IMG/VR virus record: IMGVR_UViG_3300044799_000054
Location: 1 to 46,952 of that record
DNA length: 46,952 bases
Source: a virus
Direction: 5' to 3' (one strand)
This document shows, one piece after another, positions 30,547 through 39,032 of this stretch; the first letter of the stretch is position 1, and each line of letters opens with the position of its first letter. A program made the position numbers and the translations under genes. Below the pieces are notes generated by a model, which was given only the letters and a program-made list of their open reading frames with translations, was not told where the DNA came from and did not search any database.

Positions 30547-31559
30547 AGCACAATTACCTCATTTTTATAGCCACGCTCTTTAATCGTTTTCAATATACTC
30601 GCCTCCTGGTTCTGGACCATCACCAATATTGGTGCATCACTTTCGACATGATCCAATATTGGTATGCCCCCAATAGACGAGCCGCGAAAGTCCTCATTCA
30701 AATCAACAAATTGCAAGATATTCAATTTGGCTTTTGTTAGTAGATGTATCAGTAAGTCGCCGCAACCCCATACGATAACAGGGACAGTGATCTTATTTAA
30801 TGCCTGGAGCTTCAGATTTACCTCATAATTAATGTGCTCCTGAGATTTTCTATAGATTTCCATCGGCGACTTCCTGGGCATATAAATCACGCGGTAACAA
30901 TACCCGAACGTATATAGAGGCAGTATCTCTCCATGTACGGGATAATAGTCATAAATTGCTAATAACTTATCGAGAACCCAGGGGGCAAATTTATTAATGT
31001 GTCCCTGGTTATAATCCCAGATCGGTAACATGACTTGCAATAGTTGAACCGCATCTGGAACCTCAATCAGGAAAGCTCCCCCAGCCGCCCGGACTGATGA
31101 TGCCAGTTTATCCATAGCGCCGCGCAGGTCATATATATGCTCCAGGACGTGTGAGCATATCAATAAGTCAATCCTGTCCGGCAATACTTCACACACATTC
31201 ACGGTCGAGGCACTGGCATAACCCAACTCATTCAACCGTTTTGTTATATACCCTTCGCCGCCGCCAAAGTCAACAATACACCCACCTTTGTCTGGTATGA
31301 GTTTACGAGCCATTTCTACAATCTCATCTTGCCGCTTATGGTTCTCGTCACAGGCCAATACAGGTGTATTTCCGTAGTGTTTCTGATAATACTCGTCATA
31401 ATCCGCCTGTGTGCGGTCATTGTCATAATAGATAAGGCCGCACTCACATAGGCAGATCGTGTTCCTGGCGGGCAAAGTCCAACCATCGGGAACGATGAAG
31501 TCCATCTGCCAATCGTCTACACGTTTCTTACTTCCACATACCGGGCATTCAGTTCTCAC
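30543..31559 (-). CDS. SAM-dependent methyltransferase with zinc-binding N-terminus, sugar C-methyltransferase type
   Basis: The GTG start at 31559 follows GGAGG at nine bases, inside the epimerase gene. The 338-residue protein starts with a zinc module (CPVCGS, then CLCECGLIYYDND). The methyltransferase core has CIVDFGGGEGYI and LICSHVLEHI. The last 90 residues (VPVIVWGCGDLLIHLL, QFVDLNEDFRGSSIGGIPILDHV) are a nucleotide-binding fold like the Methyltransf_14 end. This three-part order is typical of enzymes that methylate carbon of 4-keto deoxysugars, such as TylC3. The methylation site is not known. Confidence 0.82.
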   Translation of the reverse strand: MRTECPVCGSKKRVDDWQMDFIVPDGWTLPARNTICLCECGLIYYDNDRTQADYDEYYQKHYGNTPVLACDENHKRQDEIVEMARKLIPDKGGCIVDFGGGEGYITKRLNELGYASASTVNVCEVLPDRIDLLICSHVLEHIYDLRGAMDKLASSVRAAGGAFLIEVPDAVQLLQVMLPIWDYNQGHINKFAPWVLDKLLAIYDYYPVHGEILPLYTFGYCYRVIYMPRKSPMEIYRKSQEHINYEVNLKLQALNKITVPVIVWGCGDLLIHLLTKAKLNILQFVDLNEDFRGSSIGGIPILDHVESDAPILVMVQNQEASILKTIKERGYKNEVIVL

Positions 31560-32301
31560 GTTTATAATCCTCCACGCTTCTCTTGATTGCTTCCTTGAAA
31601 CCAATCTTGACATGTAACCCTAATTCATTTTGAGTGCGAACCGTGGTGGGTAGATACCACTTTTGCCGTTCTTCACTCATCTTGTTCTCTATAACGATTT
31701 CAGGTGTTTTGTCGAAGTTGTAACTTACTTCCTCTGCCAGATGCTGGATAGTCACCGGATATTCACTACCCACGTCATAGATGGCTCCTGGTTCACCGTC
31801 CAGTAATATCTTCCATAGCCATTCTCCCAGGTCGCTGCCATACATGTACGAGCGAACCGTTTTGCCATCGCCCAGGATGCGAATGGGACCGCCATTCACT
31901 GCGTCCCTGATGAATTGCCCAATGGCGAAGTTGTCCCATTTGAGATGAGATCCGCAGAAGGTGAACATACGGGCAATGCGCACATCTAACCCGCTGGCAA
32001 GCAGCATGTTCTCGCTTTCCAGTTTCATCTTGCCGTAGTCGTTGAGGGGATTGGCATAGACCGCACCGGATGAGGCGAAGAGGATGCGGGCGTTACAGCG
32101 TTTGGCAAGTTCTATAACTTTGTCAGGCAGGACAGGCGCAAGGTGAATAATATATTTACAACTATGCGGCCATGCGGCAGCGTTGTTATAAATTATTTGG
32201 TTCATAGGTCTTGTAACTATATCCATTAATTTGTCACAGGCTGTTTTCCACAACCAATATCCCACAAAGCCAGAACCACCGGTTATTAGGACATCGTTCA
32301 T
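31549..32301 (-). CDS. NAD-dependent epimerase/dehydratase (extended SDR)
   Basis: The start at 32301 (MNDVLITGGSGFVGYWLW) shows the Rossmann GxxGxxG. SSGAVY and YGKMK hold the catalytic serine, tyrosine and lysine. GDGKTVRSYMYGSDLGEWLWKIL is the usual substrate-domain motif. At 250 residues it is shorter than 4,6-dehydratases of about 330-360 residues and closer to CDP-sugar 4-reductases or epimerases. It could do the C4 reduction; it is less likely to be the missing CDP-glucose 4,6-dehydratase. Confidence 0.85.
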   Translation of the reverse strand: MNDVLITGGSGFVGYWLWKTACDKLMDIVTRPMNQIIYNNAAAWPHSCKYIIHLAPVLPDKVIELAKRCNARILFASSGAVYANPLNDYGKMKLESENMLLASGLDVRIARMFTFCGSHLKWDNFAIGQFIRDAVNGGPIRILGDGKTVRSYMYGSDLGEWLWKILLDGEPGAIYDVGSEYPVTIQHLAEEVSYNFDKTPEIVIENKMSEERQKWYLPTTVRTQNELGLHVKIGFKEAIKRSVEDYKREN

Positions 32302-32330
32302 ATTCCCTCGCAATACTCCGCAATCTTTGT

Positions 32331-32570
32331 CTACTGTTTTAGAATGGCAATAATTTCATTTACTTTATAATTGACCAAACTTTTTAGGAGGCGTTCTTCA
32401 GTTTTGATGATTTCTTCTGGCACGCCAAGTTTAATTAGTCTGGAGAGACGATAAGAACGATATATCAGTCGCCGAATGGTATCTAGTATCATCGGATTAA
32501 TTCTTTCGTCTTTATAAAATGCCTCTAATTGTTCATCATCATCAAATGGCAAAACAACTTTTAACTCCAT
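32331..32570 (-). CDS. Small hypothetical helical protein
   Basis: The 79-residue protein is charged and helical (LDTIRRLIYRSYRLSRLIKLGVPEEIIKTEERLLKSLV). GAAAGGAGAATGAG precedes the ATG. It sits between the RfbH-like and epimerase genes with small gaps on both sides. No family is recognised. Confidence 0.55.
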   Translation of the reverse strand: MELKVVLPFDDDEQLEAFYKDERINPMILDTIRRLIYRSYRLSRLIKLGVPEEIIKTEERLLKSLVNYKVNEIIAILKQ

Positions 32571-32615
32571 CTCATTCTCCTTTCTCTATATATACCAGTC
32601 TAAGTAAAGCAATCG

Positions 32616-33839
32616 TTACAATCCCTCGCAATATTCTGCTATTTTATTAGCGGCATAGTCTAACTGTTCTATTGACAATCCCGGCCAGCATCCAATCCAG
32701 AAGGCGGTATCGTGAATGTTGTTGGTATTAGTCAGTTCGCCATGAATACGATAATTGATACCCTCATAAGCAGGCTGTCTCAGCAGGTTGCCTCCAAATA
32801 TCGGCCTGTTATGCACCCCCCAACTGTCCAGGAAGCGACACAGATGATTGCGCCTGACAGGTGGCTTGCACAGTAAGGGGAAGCCGAAGGGTGAGGTAGC
32901 ATACCAGGGCGGACTGGTAAAGTAATTATTCATGGTATTAAATTTGTTGTAATCCTCTATTCGTGAAAAGGTAAATAATTGATTCCATAAATGAAGATAA
33001 TTTAATTTCCGCAAATTGATGAATATTTGCAACCTGTCCATCTGCGCGCAACCAATCGCCGCCGCCATGTTTGTTCCCTTCAGGTTATAGCCAATATGCG
33101 AGTAGGTATATTTATGATCGTATGGACCATCAAAGCGCTTAAAACAGGTATTGTCATGCCCTGGTTCGCACCAGCAATCACGGCCCCAATCACGAAATGA
33201 ACGCACTAACTTTGCCAGCAATGGGTTGGATGTGACCACCATCCCGCCCTCTTCTGTGCTGATTTGATGAGCTGGGTAGAAACTGAATGTTGCCAGGTCG
33301 CCAATTGTGCCGCGCTTGCAACCGTTGATTTCAGATCCCAGAGCATCACAACAATCCTCAATCAGCCAGATGCCCCATTCCTGGCATAATTGATATAACT
33401 CGTGCAACTTGACCGGATAGCCCAATGTGTGAGCCAGAATGATCGCCCTGGTCTTTGTTGTGATTGCATCCATTACCACCTGATGATTAGCCACATATTC
33501 GGGTATCATCACATCCACGAATACGGGCACCGCGCCAACCTGCAATATCGGATTAACTGTCGTTGGAAAGTTCAGCGCCGTTGTGATCACCTCATCTCCT
33601 GGCTTCAAGCGCCTGTCTCCCAATTCGGGAGCCGTGAGTGCACTCATTGCGAGCAGGTTGGCTGAGCTGCCACTGTTGCAGAACATCGCATCCTTCACAC
33701 CCAGGTATTGCTCGAACTTGCGTTCGAATTCAATTGTCCAGTGTTCTGATTGGACGCCGTTTAGCAACTCATTGGCGCATTGGATGAGATTATCACGCTC
33801 CTGGTCGCCGTACAATTTCCCTGAGACAGGGACAATCAT
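32616..33839 (-). CDS. rfbH: CDP-4-keto-6-deoxyglucose 3-dehydratase (E1, RfbH/AscC/DdhC-like)
   Basis: The 407-residue protein has the DegT/DnrJ/EryC1 fold (aspartate aminotransferase type I). In SFYPAHQISTEEGG the residue that normally holds the PLP lysine is His191. That is the hallmark of the PMP-dependent C3-dehydratase. The cysteines Cys164, Cys222, Cys224 and Cys232 fit the C-x57-C-x1-C-x7-C [2Fe-2S] motif known for E1. The enzyme removes the C3 hydroxyl of CDP-4-keto-6-deoxyglucose with a reductase partner (E3, RfbI-like), which is not found in this window. This is the strongest evidence that the block makes a 3,6-dideoxyhexose. Confidence 0.93.
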   Translation of the reverse strand: MIVPVSGKLYGDQERDNLIQCANELLNGVQSEHWTIEFERKFEQYLGVKDAMFCNSGSSANLLAMSALTAPELGDRRLKPGDEVITTALNFPTTVNPILQVGAVPVFVDVMIPEYVANHQVVMDAITTKTRAIILAHTLGYPVKLHELYQLCQEWGIWLIEDCCDALGSEINGCKRGTIGDLATFSFYPAHQISTEEGGMVVTSNPLLAKLVRSFRDWGRDCWCEPGHDNTCFKRFDGPYDHKYTYSHIGYNLKGTNMAAAIGCAQMDRLQIFINLRKLNYLHLWNQLFTFSRIEDYNKFNTMNNYFTSPPWYATSPFGFPLLCKPPVRRNHLCRFLDSWGVHNRPIFGGNLLRQPAYEGINYRIHGELTNTNNIHDTAFWIGCWPGLSIEQLDYAANKIAEYCEGL

Positions 33840-34075
33840 TTTATTACCTTATTTTGCTCTTGCTGACGCACCATTTGATCGTGTTCCAATTCTTTTCTGA
33901 TTGAGGTTATATTTTTTTGGCTTTCATTATGTTGGCTGTCTGCCTGTGCAATTCGTGCCATAATACCCATCCAACAGGCAATACCAATGATGGCAACGCC
34001 AGCCGTCACCTGACTAGCAAACAAAAGCCCACCAATTACCACAAATACTGACAAAACGACTAATAACTGTTTCAT
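33836..34075 (-). CDS. Small two-helix membrane protein with coiled-coil tail
   Basis: The start at 34075 follows GGAGG, inside the end of the nucleotidyltransferase gene. Two hydrophobic segments (LLVVLSVFVVIGGLLFA and AGVAIIGIACWMGIMA) are followed by a charged helix (NITSIRKELEHDQMVRQQEQ). The 79-residue protein overlaps both sugar genes. It could anchor an enzyme complex at the membrane or act on its own; no family is recognised. Confidence 0.65.
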   Translation of the reverse strand: MKQLLVVLSVFVVIGGLLFASQVTAGVAIIGIACWMGIMARIAQADSQHNESQKNITSIRKELEHDQMVRQQEQNKVIK

Positions 34076-34755
34076 TCTTTCCTCCACGGCTTTCCATTAT
34101 TCCATGCCGTTTCTAATATTTCTTTGTCATGCAGTGTGTCCATGCACTGCCAGAACCCTTCGTGACGGTAAGCCGTCAGAAGATGCGCCTCAGTCATCCT
34201 TGCCAACGCCCCGCTTTCCCAGGCCTCATCGCCATGAATATAATCTAACGCTTCAGGTTCGCACACAAAAAAACCACCATTGATCCAGCTCAAGGATTGA
34301 TGGTTGTAGTTAATAACATAATCCCGTTCCAGTATGCAGTTACCGAAACGACTAGGCGGGTGAACGGCGGTAACAGTGCAATATGATTCATGATATTTGT
34401 GAACCATCATCACTGAATTCAAATCAACATCACTTACACCGTCACCATAGGTGAGCATGAAGCGTTCACCCAGATACTTTGCCAGCTTTGCCACACGTCC
34501 GCCCGTGAACGTTTCAAGACCAGTGTCGATGAGCTGGACATTGTACGGCAAGTATGCGCCAGCCAGCCATTCATCAATACAGCCGATCTTATAACCGCCC
34601 GCAATTAGAAAATCGGAATAGCCGAAATAGGCGTAAATCCGCATGATATGCTGAAGCATTGGCATGTCGCCAATCTTCACTAACGGTTTGGGGATGTCGC
34701 CGGTCAACTCAGCAAGGCGGCTTCCCCGACCACCTGCGAGTATGACAACTTTCAA
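34072..34755 (-). CDS. rfbF: Glucose-1-phosphate cytidylyltransferase (RfbF-like)
   Basis: The TTG start at 34755 lies directly after the portal gene. The 227-residue protein has the nucleotidyltransferase signature LAGGRGSRLAELTGDIPKPLVKIG. It has marks specific to RfbF/DdhA/AscA: DTGLETFTGGRVAKL, LTYGDGVSDVDL, WINGGFFV and EGFWQCMDTLHDKE. It would make CDP-glucose from CTP and glucose-1-phosphate, the first step to CDP-dideoxyhexoses. It is about 30 residues shorter than bacterial enzymes (near 257). It is the first gene of the inserted block. Confidence 0.92.
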   Translation of the reverse strand: MKVVILAGGRGSRLAELTGDIPKPLVKIGDMPMLQHIMRIYAYFGYSDFLIAGGYKIGCIDEWLAGAYLPYNVQLIDTGLETFTGGRVAKLAKYLGERFMLTYGDGVSDVDLNSVMMVHKYHESYCTVTAVHPPSRFGNCILERDYVINYNHQSLSWINGGFFVCEPEALDYIHGDEAWESGALARMTEAHLLTAYRHEGFWQCMDTLHDKEILETAWNNGKPWRKE

Positions 34756-34756
34756 G

Positions 34757-36211
34757 TTATCTCACTTTCTGTTTCATCGCCGGGTTATTATTCTGCTTCA
34801 TGCCGCCATTACTTGTAAACTTGTTCAGGAAGAATGTGCCCAGATCGCCCTGCGCCTGCTCATTGGCTGCCTGTTCGTCATCGATGCGTGTCTTTTCGGC
34901 TTCCCAATCCTTGTAGCCGCGCTTGTCATATAACGTCTCCTGGCTGATAATGCCAGCCTGTTGGTCTTTCATCAGGATAGATTGTTCCTCAACCTCATTC
35001 CCGGGCAGCGGGTTAGGCCATACCAGTTCGCACTCTACTGGCTCTATATTAGCCAGGATAAGCAGGCGCCGGTTGATTTCCTTCAAACCATCGCCATACA
35101 ATTCCCGCTTGGTGTTGGTCTTGCTCAGTTCATCCTGATAAAGAACGTGCAAGCCAAAGTTAGTCAATGCGCCCAACTTGTCACTGAAGGATGACAAATC
35201 TACTGTACGGGTAATATCAAACAATGACCGGCGCAATGCCTCCATGAAGCCAGTGGCTCCAGGCAGATCACTAAGAGGCGGCAGTTGATTAACCTCCGCC
35301 AGGGGATCATTGTAAGACGGCATGTCATCGGGACCCATTGTTATATCTTTCTTTTCCCCCAACATCTTGCCCCAACGCTGTGGATGTGCAAACAAGCGAA
35401 TGACCTTACTAACATTGGATGCAATGAAGTTATAACGGTCTTGCAACTCAATAACGTCATCCGTTATGTCAGGCAGGCCCCAAATCTCCCCGACCTGCGG
35501 CATGTTCTGCCAATGAATAATTGGCGGAAAGTCGTAATTCCATAACGTTTGTTTGATCAATTCCCACTTACCGCCGGTATCAACACCAGCCTCATAATTG
35601 CGAATTATCCATGAATTGATGACTGGATTGTCAGTAGCTATGATTGTCTCCTGCCCATCTGCTCCAATAGAAATGGCAAAGTTATCGGCATCAGTCGTCT
35701 CTTTCTTCGAGATTTCCTTGCCGTCCAACCCGACTGTTTTATATTGGATGGTATAGCGGATCACCTTATCCAGATCATCAGGGTCGGTATCGATGCTCAT
35801 AAATGCCGGGTCCAACGGTACAAGACGGGTAAATAAACCACCCGTGACAATCTTATTGAATACCATCCCGCTCTCACCGCCATACATGCCCATCTTGTGC
35901 AACAGGATTGGTTTCAGGTTCGCTTTATATACACCGTCGATATAGGTCTGTTGGGCAGAAGCATCGCCATATTCAAACTCAATACCCTGATCGAATAGAC
36001 GACTTACACTGCGATTGAGTAACAAGCCGGTATAGTTGACAACCAGGTTATCATCAGCCTGGTTAGAACGCACGCGTATAAATCGCTTCTGGATGCCCAT
36101 GCGATATTCACGCCGCCGGATGATGAAGTCTGTCTGTTTCTTGTATTCCTGGTCTGCGCCAAGTTGCAGCCAGTCAACAATACGATTGCGAATTGTGTCA
36201 ATTAAATTCAT
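34757..36211 (-). CDS. Portal protein (SPP1 gp6-like)
   Basis: The 484-residue protein lies four bases after the large terminase. Recognisable parts are the N-terminal RNRIVDWLQLGADQEY, a stem region with VVNYTGLLLNRSVSRLFDQG, the wing strand VPLDPAFMSIDTDPDD, and the crown helices (LPGATGFMEALRRSLFDITRTVDL). The C-terminus is basic and asparagine-rich. Portals form the 12-fold ring through which DNA is packaged. Confidence 0.9.
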   Translation of the reverse strand: MNLIDTIRNRIVDWLQLGADQEYKKQTDFIIRRREYRMGIQKRFIRVRSNQADDNLVVNYTGLLLNRSVSRLFDQGIEFEYGDASAQQTYIDGVYKANLKPILLHKMGMYGGESGMVFNKIVTGGLFTRLVPLDPAFMSIDTDPDDLDKVIRYTIQYKTVGLDGKEISKKETTDADNFAISIGADGQETIIATDNPVINSWIIRNYEAGVDTGGKWELIKQTLWNYDFPPIIHWQNMPQVGEIWGLPDITDDVIELQDRYNFIASNVSKVIRLFAHPQRWGKMLGEKKDITMGPDDMPSYNDPLAEVNQLPPLSDLPGATGFMEALRRSLFDITRTVDLSSFSDKLGALTNFGLHVLYQDELSKTNTKRELYGDGLKEINRRLLILANIEPVECELVWPNPLPGNEVEEQSILMKDQQAGIISQETLYDKRGYKDWEAEKTRIDDEQAANEQAQGDLGTFFLNKFTSNGGMKQNNNPAMKQKVR

Positions 36212-36214
36212 GTT

Positions 36215-37471
36215 TTACCATCCTGCGAACGGGTCTGTTACAACTTCCGCTGAATATTCGTTCATGTCGTCCTCGTAAGCATATCTTGTCGCATCGATCA
36301 AGTGATTGTTCATCTCGATCGGCATTCGGATTGCCTTACCGTCTTTGTCCTCTTTCCACTTGTACTGCATGATTTCATTTTTCGTATAGATGCAATTTTT
36401 ATCGATAATCAAGGTCTGTTGTTGTAGCCACTGTATTCCAAACAGAACACTATCCTTTCCCTTACGAGCTGCTTGCACATTGACACCGCGCCGACGTAAT
36501 TCTTCAATTGACTTTGGCTCGGCGCTATCGCATTTAACATAGTCCTGCCCAATAATCCTTTTGACTTCCACTGCCAGCCAGTCATTTGTCAGACCCTTCT
36601 CGTACAATTCATCAAAGAAATAGATGGTCTTGAACTTGCGATCATAATGCGACACGCTAAGAGCCGCCGGATCGCTGGAGAAGCCAAAGTCGAGCCCATT
36701 GCGGTGATTGGTAAACTGGTCCCGCATTTCAGAAAGGTCGCGTACTTCCCAATTCTTGAAGATGACATTGCCCAGGATGCCCCAATTCCCAAAGGTGTAA
36801 ACATCTCTGTAATATTTGTCGGTTTCATTCTCTAATCCTTTTATGTCGTCCGGCGTCAGAAAGCGGTTGTGGATGTACCAGGTCTTCATAATGCTCAAAT
36901 CGTCATTATGGTATTCCGTCTGGTCATCTGCCCAGCCAATCTTGCTAAAGTATTCCTCATAAATCCAGTGGGATTGTAGAATAGGATTGAAGGATAAGGT
37001 AAGTTCCTTCAGTTCCTTCTCATCACCGCCACGCTGGCGCTTGAACAGTTGCTTGATTGTGTCGCGCTCTGCCTCAGTAGCCTCCTCAAACCAGATATCG
37101 GTCCAGGCGCCCTTGGCCGGCACAATCGACTTCAACTTCTCAACATCATCCATGCCGACAAATGCGATCTGATAGCCATTGGTACAGGTGATCAGCATTT
37201 CGCTTTTGTTGATGTTGAACAGCCGTTGAACGCCCCAATCGTTGATAACCCGACATATTTCAGCATAGACACTCATGCGCAATGTCCGGGCAACTTGGCG
37301 AGCTACCAAGTAATTGCGCCCGCCAGACATTACCCGATAAACTGCACGCTGGGCAAGGAATACAGATTTTCCAGAGCCGCTGCCGCCGTAAAAGATTTGG
37401 GTTCGTGCTAAATTTTTAAGGTACTTTATAAAAACTTCATTGAAAACTATTGGATCAATCTCAACTTTCAT
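36215..37471 (-). CDS. terL: Terminase large subunit (PBSX-type)
   Basis: The 418-residue protein has a Walker A motif GGSGSGKS near residue 30, Walker B in WTDIWFEEATEAE near residue 130, and the coupling motif LTLSFNPI. The nuclease domain has GLDFGFSSDPAAL, CDSAEPKSIEELRRRG and HLIDATRYA. It is the packaging ATPase and DNA-cutting enzyme. Its relation to SPP1/PBSX-type terminases suggests headful packaging, which agrees with a circularly permuted, circle-closing assembly. Confidence 0.95.
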   Translation of the reverse strand: MKVEIDPIVFNEVFIKYLKNLARTQIFYGGSGSGKSVFLAQRAVYRVMSGGRNYLVARQVARTLRMSVYAEICRVINDWGVQRLFNINKSEMLITCTNGYQIAFVGMDDVEKLKSIVPAKGAWTDIWFEEATEAERDTIKQLFKRQRGGDEKELKELTLSFNPILQSHWIYEEYFSKIGWADDQTEYHNDDLSIMKTWYIHNRFLTPDDIKGLENETDKYYRDVYTFGNWGILGNVIFKNWEVRDLSEMRDQFTNHRNGLDFGFSSDPAALSVSHYDRKFKTIYFFDELYEKGLTNDWLAVEVKRIIGQDYVKCDSAEPKSIEELRRRGVNVQAARKGKDSVLFGIQWLQQQTLIIDKNCIYTKNEIMQYKWKEDKDGKAIRMPIEMNNHLIDATRYAYEDDMNEYSAEVVTDPFAGW

Positions 37472-37745
37472 GCTTCAACGTCACAAAAATAGAATCGCCA
37501 TCTGCGCCAGTAACTTCTGTTTTCTGCATTGCCTTTCCAAATCTGCGATCCATAAGCATTTCGATTGCCTTGACATCTCCGCGCCGTGCTCTCTTTTTGA
37601 GCGTGCCAATAATAAACAGCCAATCATTCTCAGAAACAACGGAATCAATTAAAGCAGTAATGGATAATCCATCTTTGGGTCGTCCTCCAGGATTACCGCT
37701 TGCGCCTTTTATAAATCTTCCCGTTGTTGGGTCTTTAAGAACCAT
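37461..37745 (-). CDS. Probable terminase small subunit (RFIKGASGNPGGRP type)
   Basis: The 94-residue protein opens with DPTTGRFIKGASGNPGGRPKDG, the DUF5681-like motif often found just before large terminase genes. A helical part with DVKAIEMLMDRRFGKAMQ follows. It overlaps terL by 11 bases. DNA recognition for packaging is the likely role; it is shorter than classical small subunits. Confidence 0.75.
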   Translation of the reverse strand: MVLKDPTTGRFIKGASGNPGGRPKDGLSITALIDSVVSENDWLFIIGTLKKRARRGDVKAIEMLMDRRFGKAMQKTEVTGADGDSIFVTLKHES

Positions 37746-37938
37746 CGCCTGATTTTTTCCTATTCTGAGGTTCTGCCTTCGCTGTAAATGTTAGATATAA
37801 TCCTTGTCTTTGTGCCTCTGCCAGCATCGCCATTTGTGGTATGGCATCCTCCGGTAAATCCAATGTCACTCTTACGCCATGATCTGCTAGTGTTTGCACC
37901 TTGTAAATTGACGCCTCAAATTTAATTGTCGCCGTCAT
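37735..37938 (-). CDS. Small hypothetical protein
   Basis: The 67-residue beta-alpha protein (IKFEASIYKVQTLADHGVRVTLDLPEDAIPQMAMLAEAQ) overlaps both neighbours by a few bases. Similar short proteins precede terminase genes in many phages, but no function is known to me. Confidence 0.6.
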   Translation of the reverse strand: MTATIKFEASIYKVQTLADHGVRVTLDLPEDAIPQMAMLAEAQRQGLYLTFTAKAEPQNRKKSGDGS

Positions 37939-38135
37939 TCCTGCTCCGCCCTAAACTCCGGCTGGCGGAAGGGATCGGGCTGGAGATGGGTTAAACGTTT
38001 CGCCTTCTCCAATTTCTCAATGCGCTCACCACAAAGAGCGATCCACAAAGATAATCCATCAATGCGGCCGCTTTGAGCATCTACCACATCCTGAAAATAT
38101 TTGAGTTTCTTTTTCAGTTTCTTATTTTTCATCAT
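37935..38135 (-). CDS. Small basic helical protein
   Basis: The start at 38135 (MMKNKKLKKKLKYFQDVVDAQ) follows AAGGA; a longer frame to 38315 runs through a structured non-coding spacer and is rejected. The 66-residue protein has a lysine-rich start and a long helix. No family is recognised. Confidence 0.55.
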   Translation of the reverse strand: MMKNKKLKKKLKYFQDVVDAQSGRIDGLSLWIALCGERIEKLEKAKRLTHLQPDPFRQPEFRAEQE

Positions 38136-38149
38136 TGCCTTTTCCTTGA

Positions 38150-38206
38150 AGCCGGGCAGGTGAGCATGTTTGGCGAGACAGTCGCCCAGGAGGCACCCGC
38201 CCGGCT
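38150..38206. promoter_or_regulatory. Nested hairpin between holin-like and pre-terminase genes
   Basis: Arms of 13 bases (38150-38162 and 38194-38206) pair with one mismatch that is a G-T wobble in one strand. Inside the loop a second stem forms (GGCGA 38172-38176, TCGCC 38182-38186). No T run follows in either direction, so it is not a standard terminator. It could be an RNA processing or translation-control element at the late operon start. Confidence 0.5.
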
Positions 38207-38215
38207 GCAAAGAAT

Positions 38216-38485
38216 TTAATGCACGATCTCCACCGCATGGGTAATGATCGCCCAGATAAAAGCGATGAGTGAGCCACCGCTTATTGCTGCCACCCCAGAA
38301 AGCACGGCAATCCATAACTTAACTACCGGGACTACTTTCTTTATTTCCTCGAATTCCTTGACCAGACCCGGCATGTCGTGTTCGCCATACAATTCCCGCT
38401 CATGGCATTCAACCAGTTTTGACAGGGATACTAATTCTTTTTCATGCCTGTCGACTTGTGGTTTGAGGGTTGCCACGGCGGTCAT
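38216..38485 (-). CDS. Holin-like protein (XhlA-type: coiled coil plus one membrane helix)
   Basis: The 89-residue protein has a coiled coil (QVDRHEKELVSLSKLVECHERELYG, FEEIKKVV) followed by one C-terminal membrane helix (LWIAVLSGVAAISGGSLIAFIWAII). This is the layout of XhlA-like lysis accessory proteins. It overlaps the next membrane gene. The lysin is 30 kb away in the sequence, so the lysis genes are split. Confidence 0.65.
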   Translation of the reverse strand: MTAVATLKPQVDRHEKELVSLSKLVECHERELYGEHDMPGLVKEFEEIKKVVPVVKLWIAVLSGVAAISGGSLIAFIWAIITHAVEIVH

Positions 38486-38943
38486 GCCGGCGGTTTCCCA
38501 GCATCAACCGATCCAGTCAGTTTAGCGATCTGTACAGCATTAGTCAGTGGACTAATAGCGAACGTAGATTGGTTGGCGATCACTGACAATATCAGGATCG
38601 TAACCAATTGCATCAATCCAGGTTGGTCGCATGTCACGCCGGTGAGCACACTCGCACAGGATAGGCCAAAGACAGCTCCTGCAGTAAGAACTAAAAGACC
38701 CAACATGATCAATCGTTTATAGGTTGGATCTAAAGCGGCGAACTTGACATTCAAGCCAGGGACATATGAGAAAACAAGGGAAAGTACAACTCCAGCAATG
38801 AGAGCCAACATTTCAGGTGTTGGCGTGACTGCAATGCCAGGCGGTGCATCTTTGAGCGGTGCGGCCAGCACGGGGATAACGAACGCCAGCAAGAGCACAA
38901 CAATCAGCAACAGTGTAAAGGCGATGCGAAAAATGTGTTTCAT
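38482..38943 (-). CDS. Membrane protein, possible holin
   Basis: The start at 38943 follows GGAGG at five bases. The 153-residue protein has an N-terminal signal-anchor (IFRIAFTLLLIVVLLLAFVIPVLAAP, cleavage possible after AAP) and three further hydrophobic segments (LALIAGVVLSLVFSYV, LIMLGLLVLTAGAVFGLSC, LMQLVTILILSVIAN). Its pairing with the XhlA-like protein makes a holin likely, but topology alone cannot prove it. Confidence 0.6.
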   Translation of the reverse strand: MKHIFRIAFTLLLIVVLLLAFVIPVLAAPLKDAPPGIAVTPTPEMLALIAGVVLSLVFSYVPGLNVKFAALDPTYKRLIMLGLLVLTAGAVFGLSCASVLTGVTCDQPGLMQLVTILILSVIANQSTFAISPLTNAVQIAKLTGSVDAGKPPA

Positions 38944-39032
38944 ATTACCCTCCATCAAAGAATATTATTTTATCTAGGGATTAATTCATCCGCACAAGAT
39001 AAGTTTACCACTATATGATTATTTTACAATAG

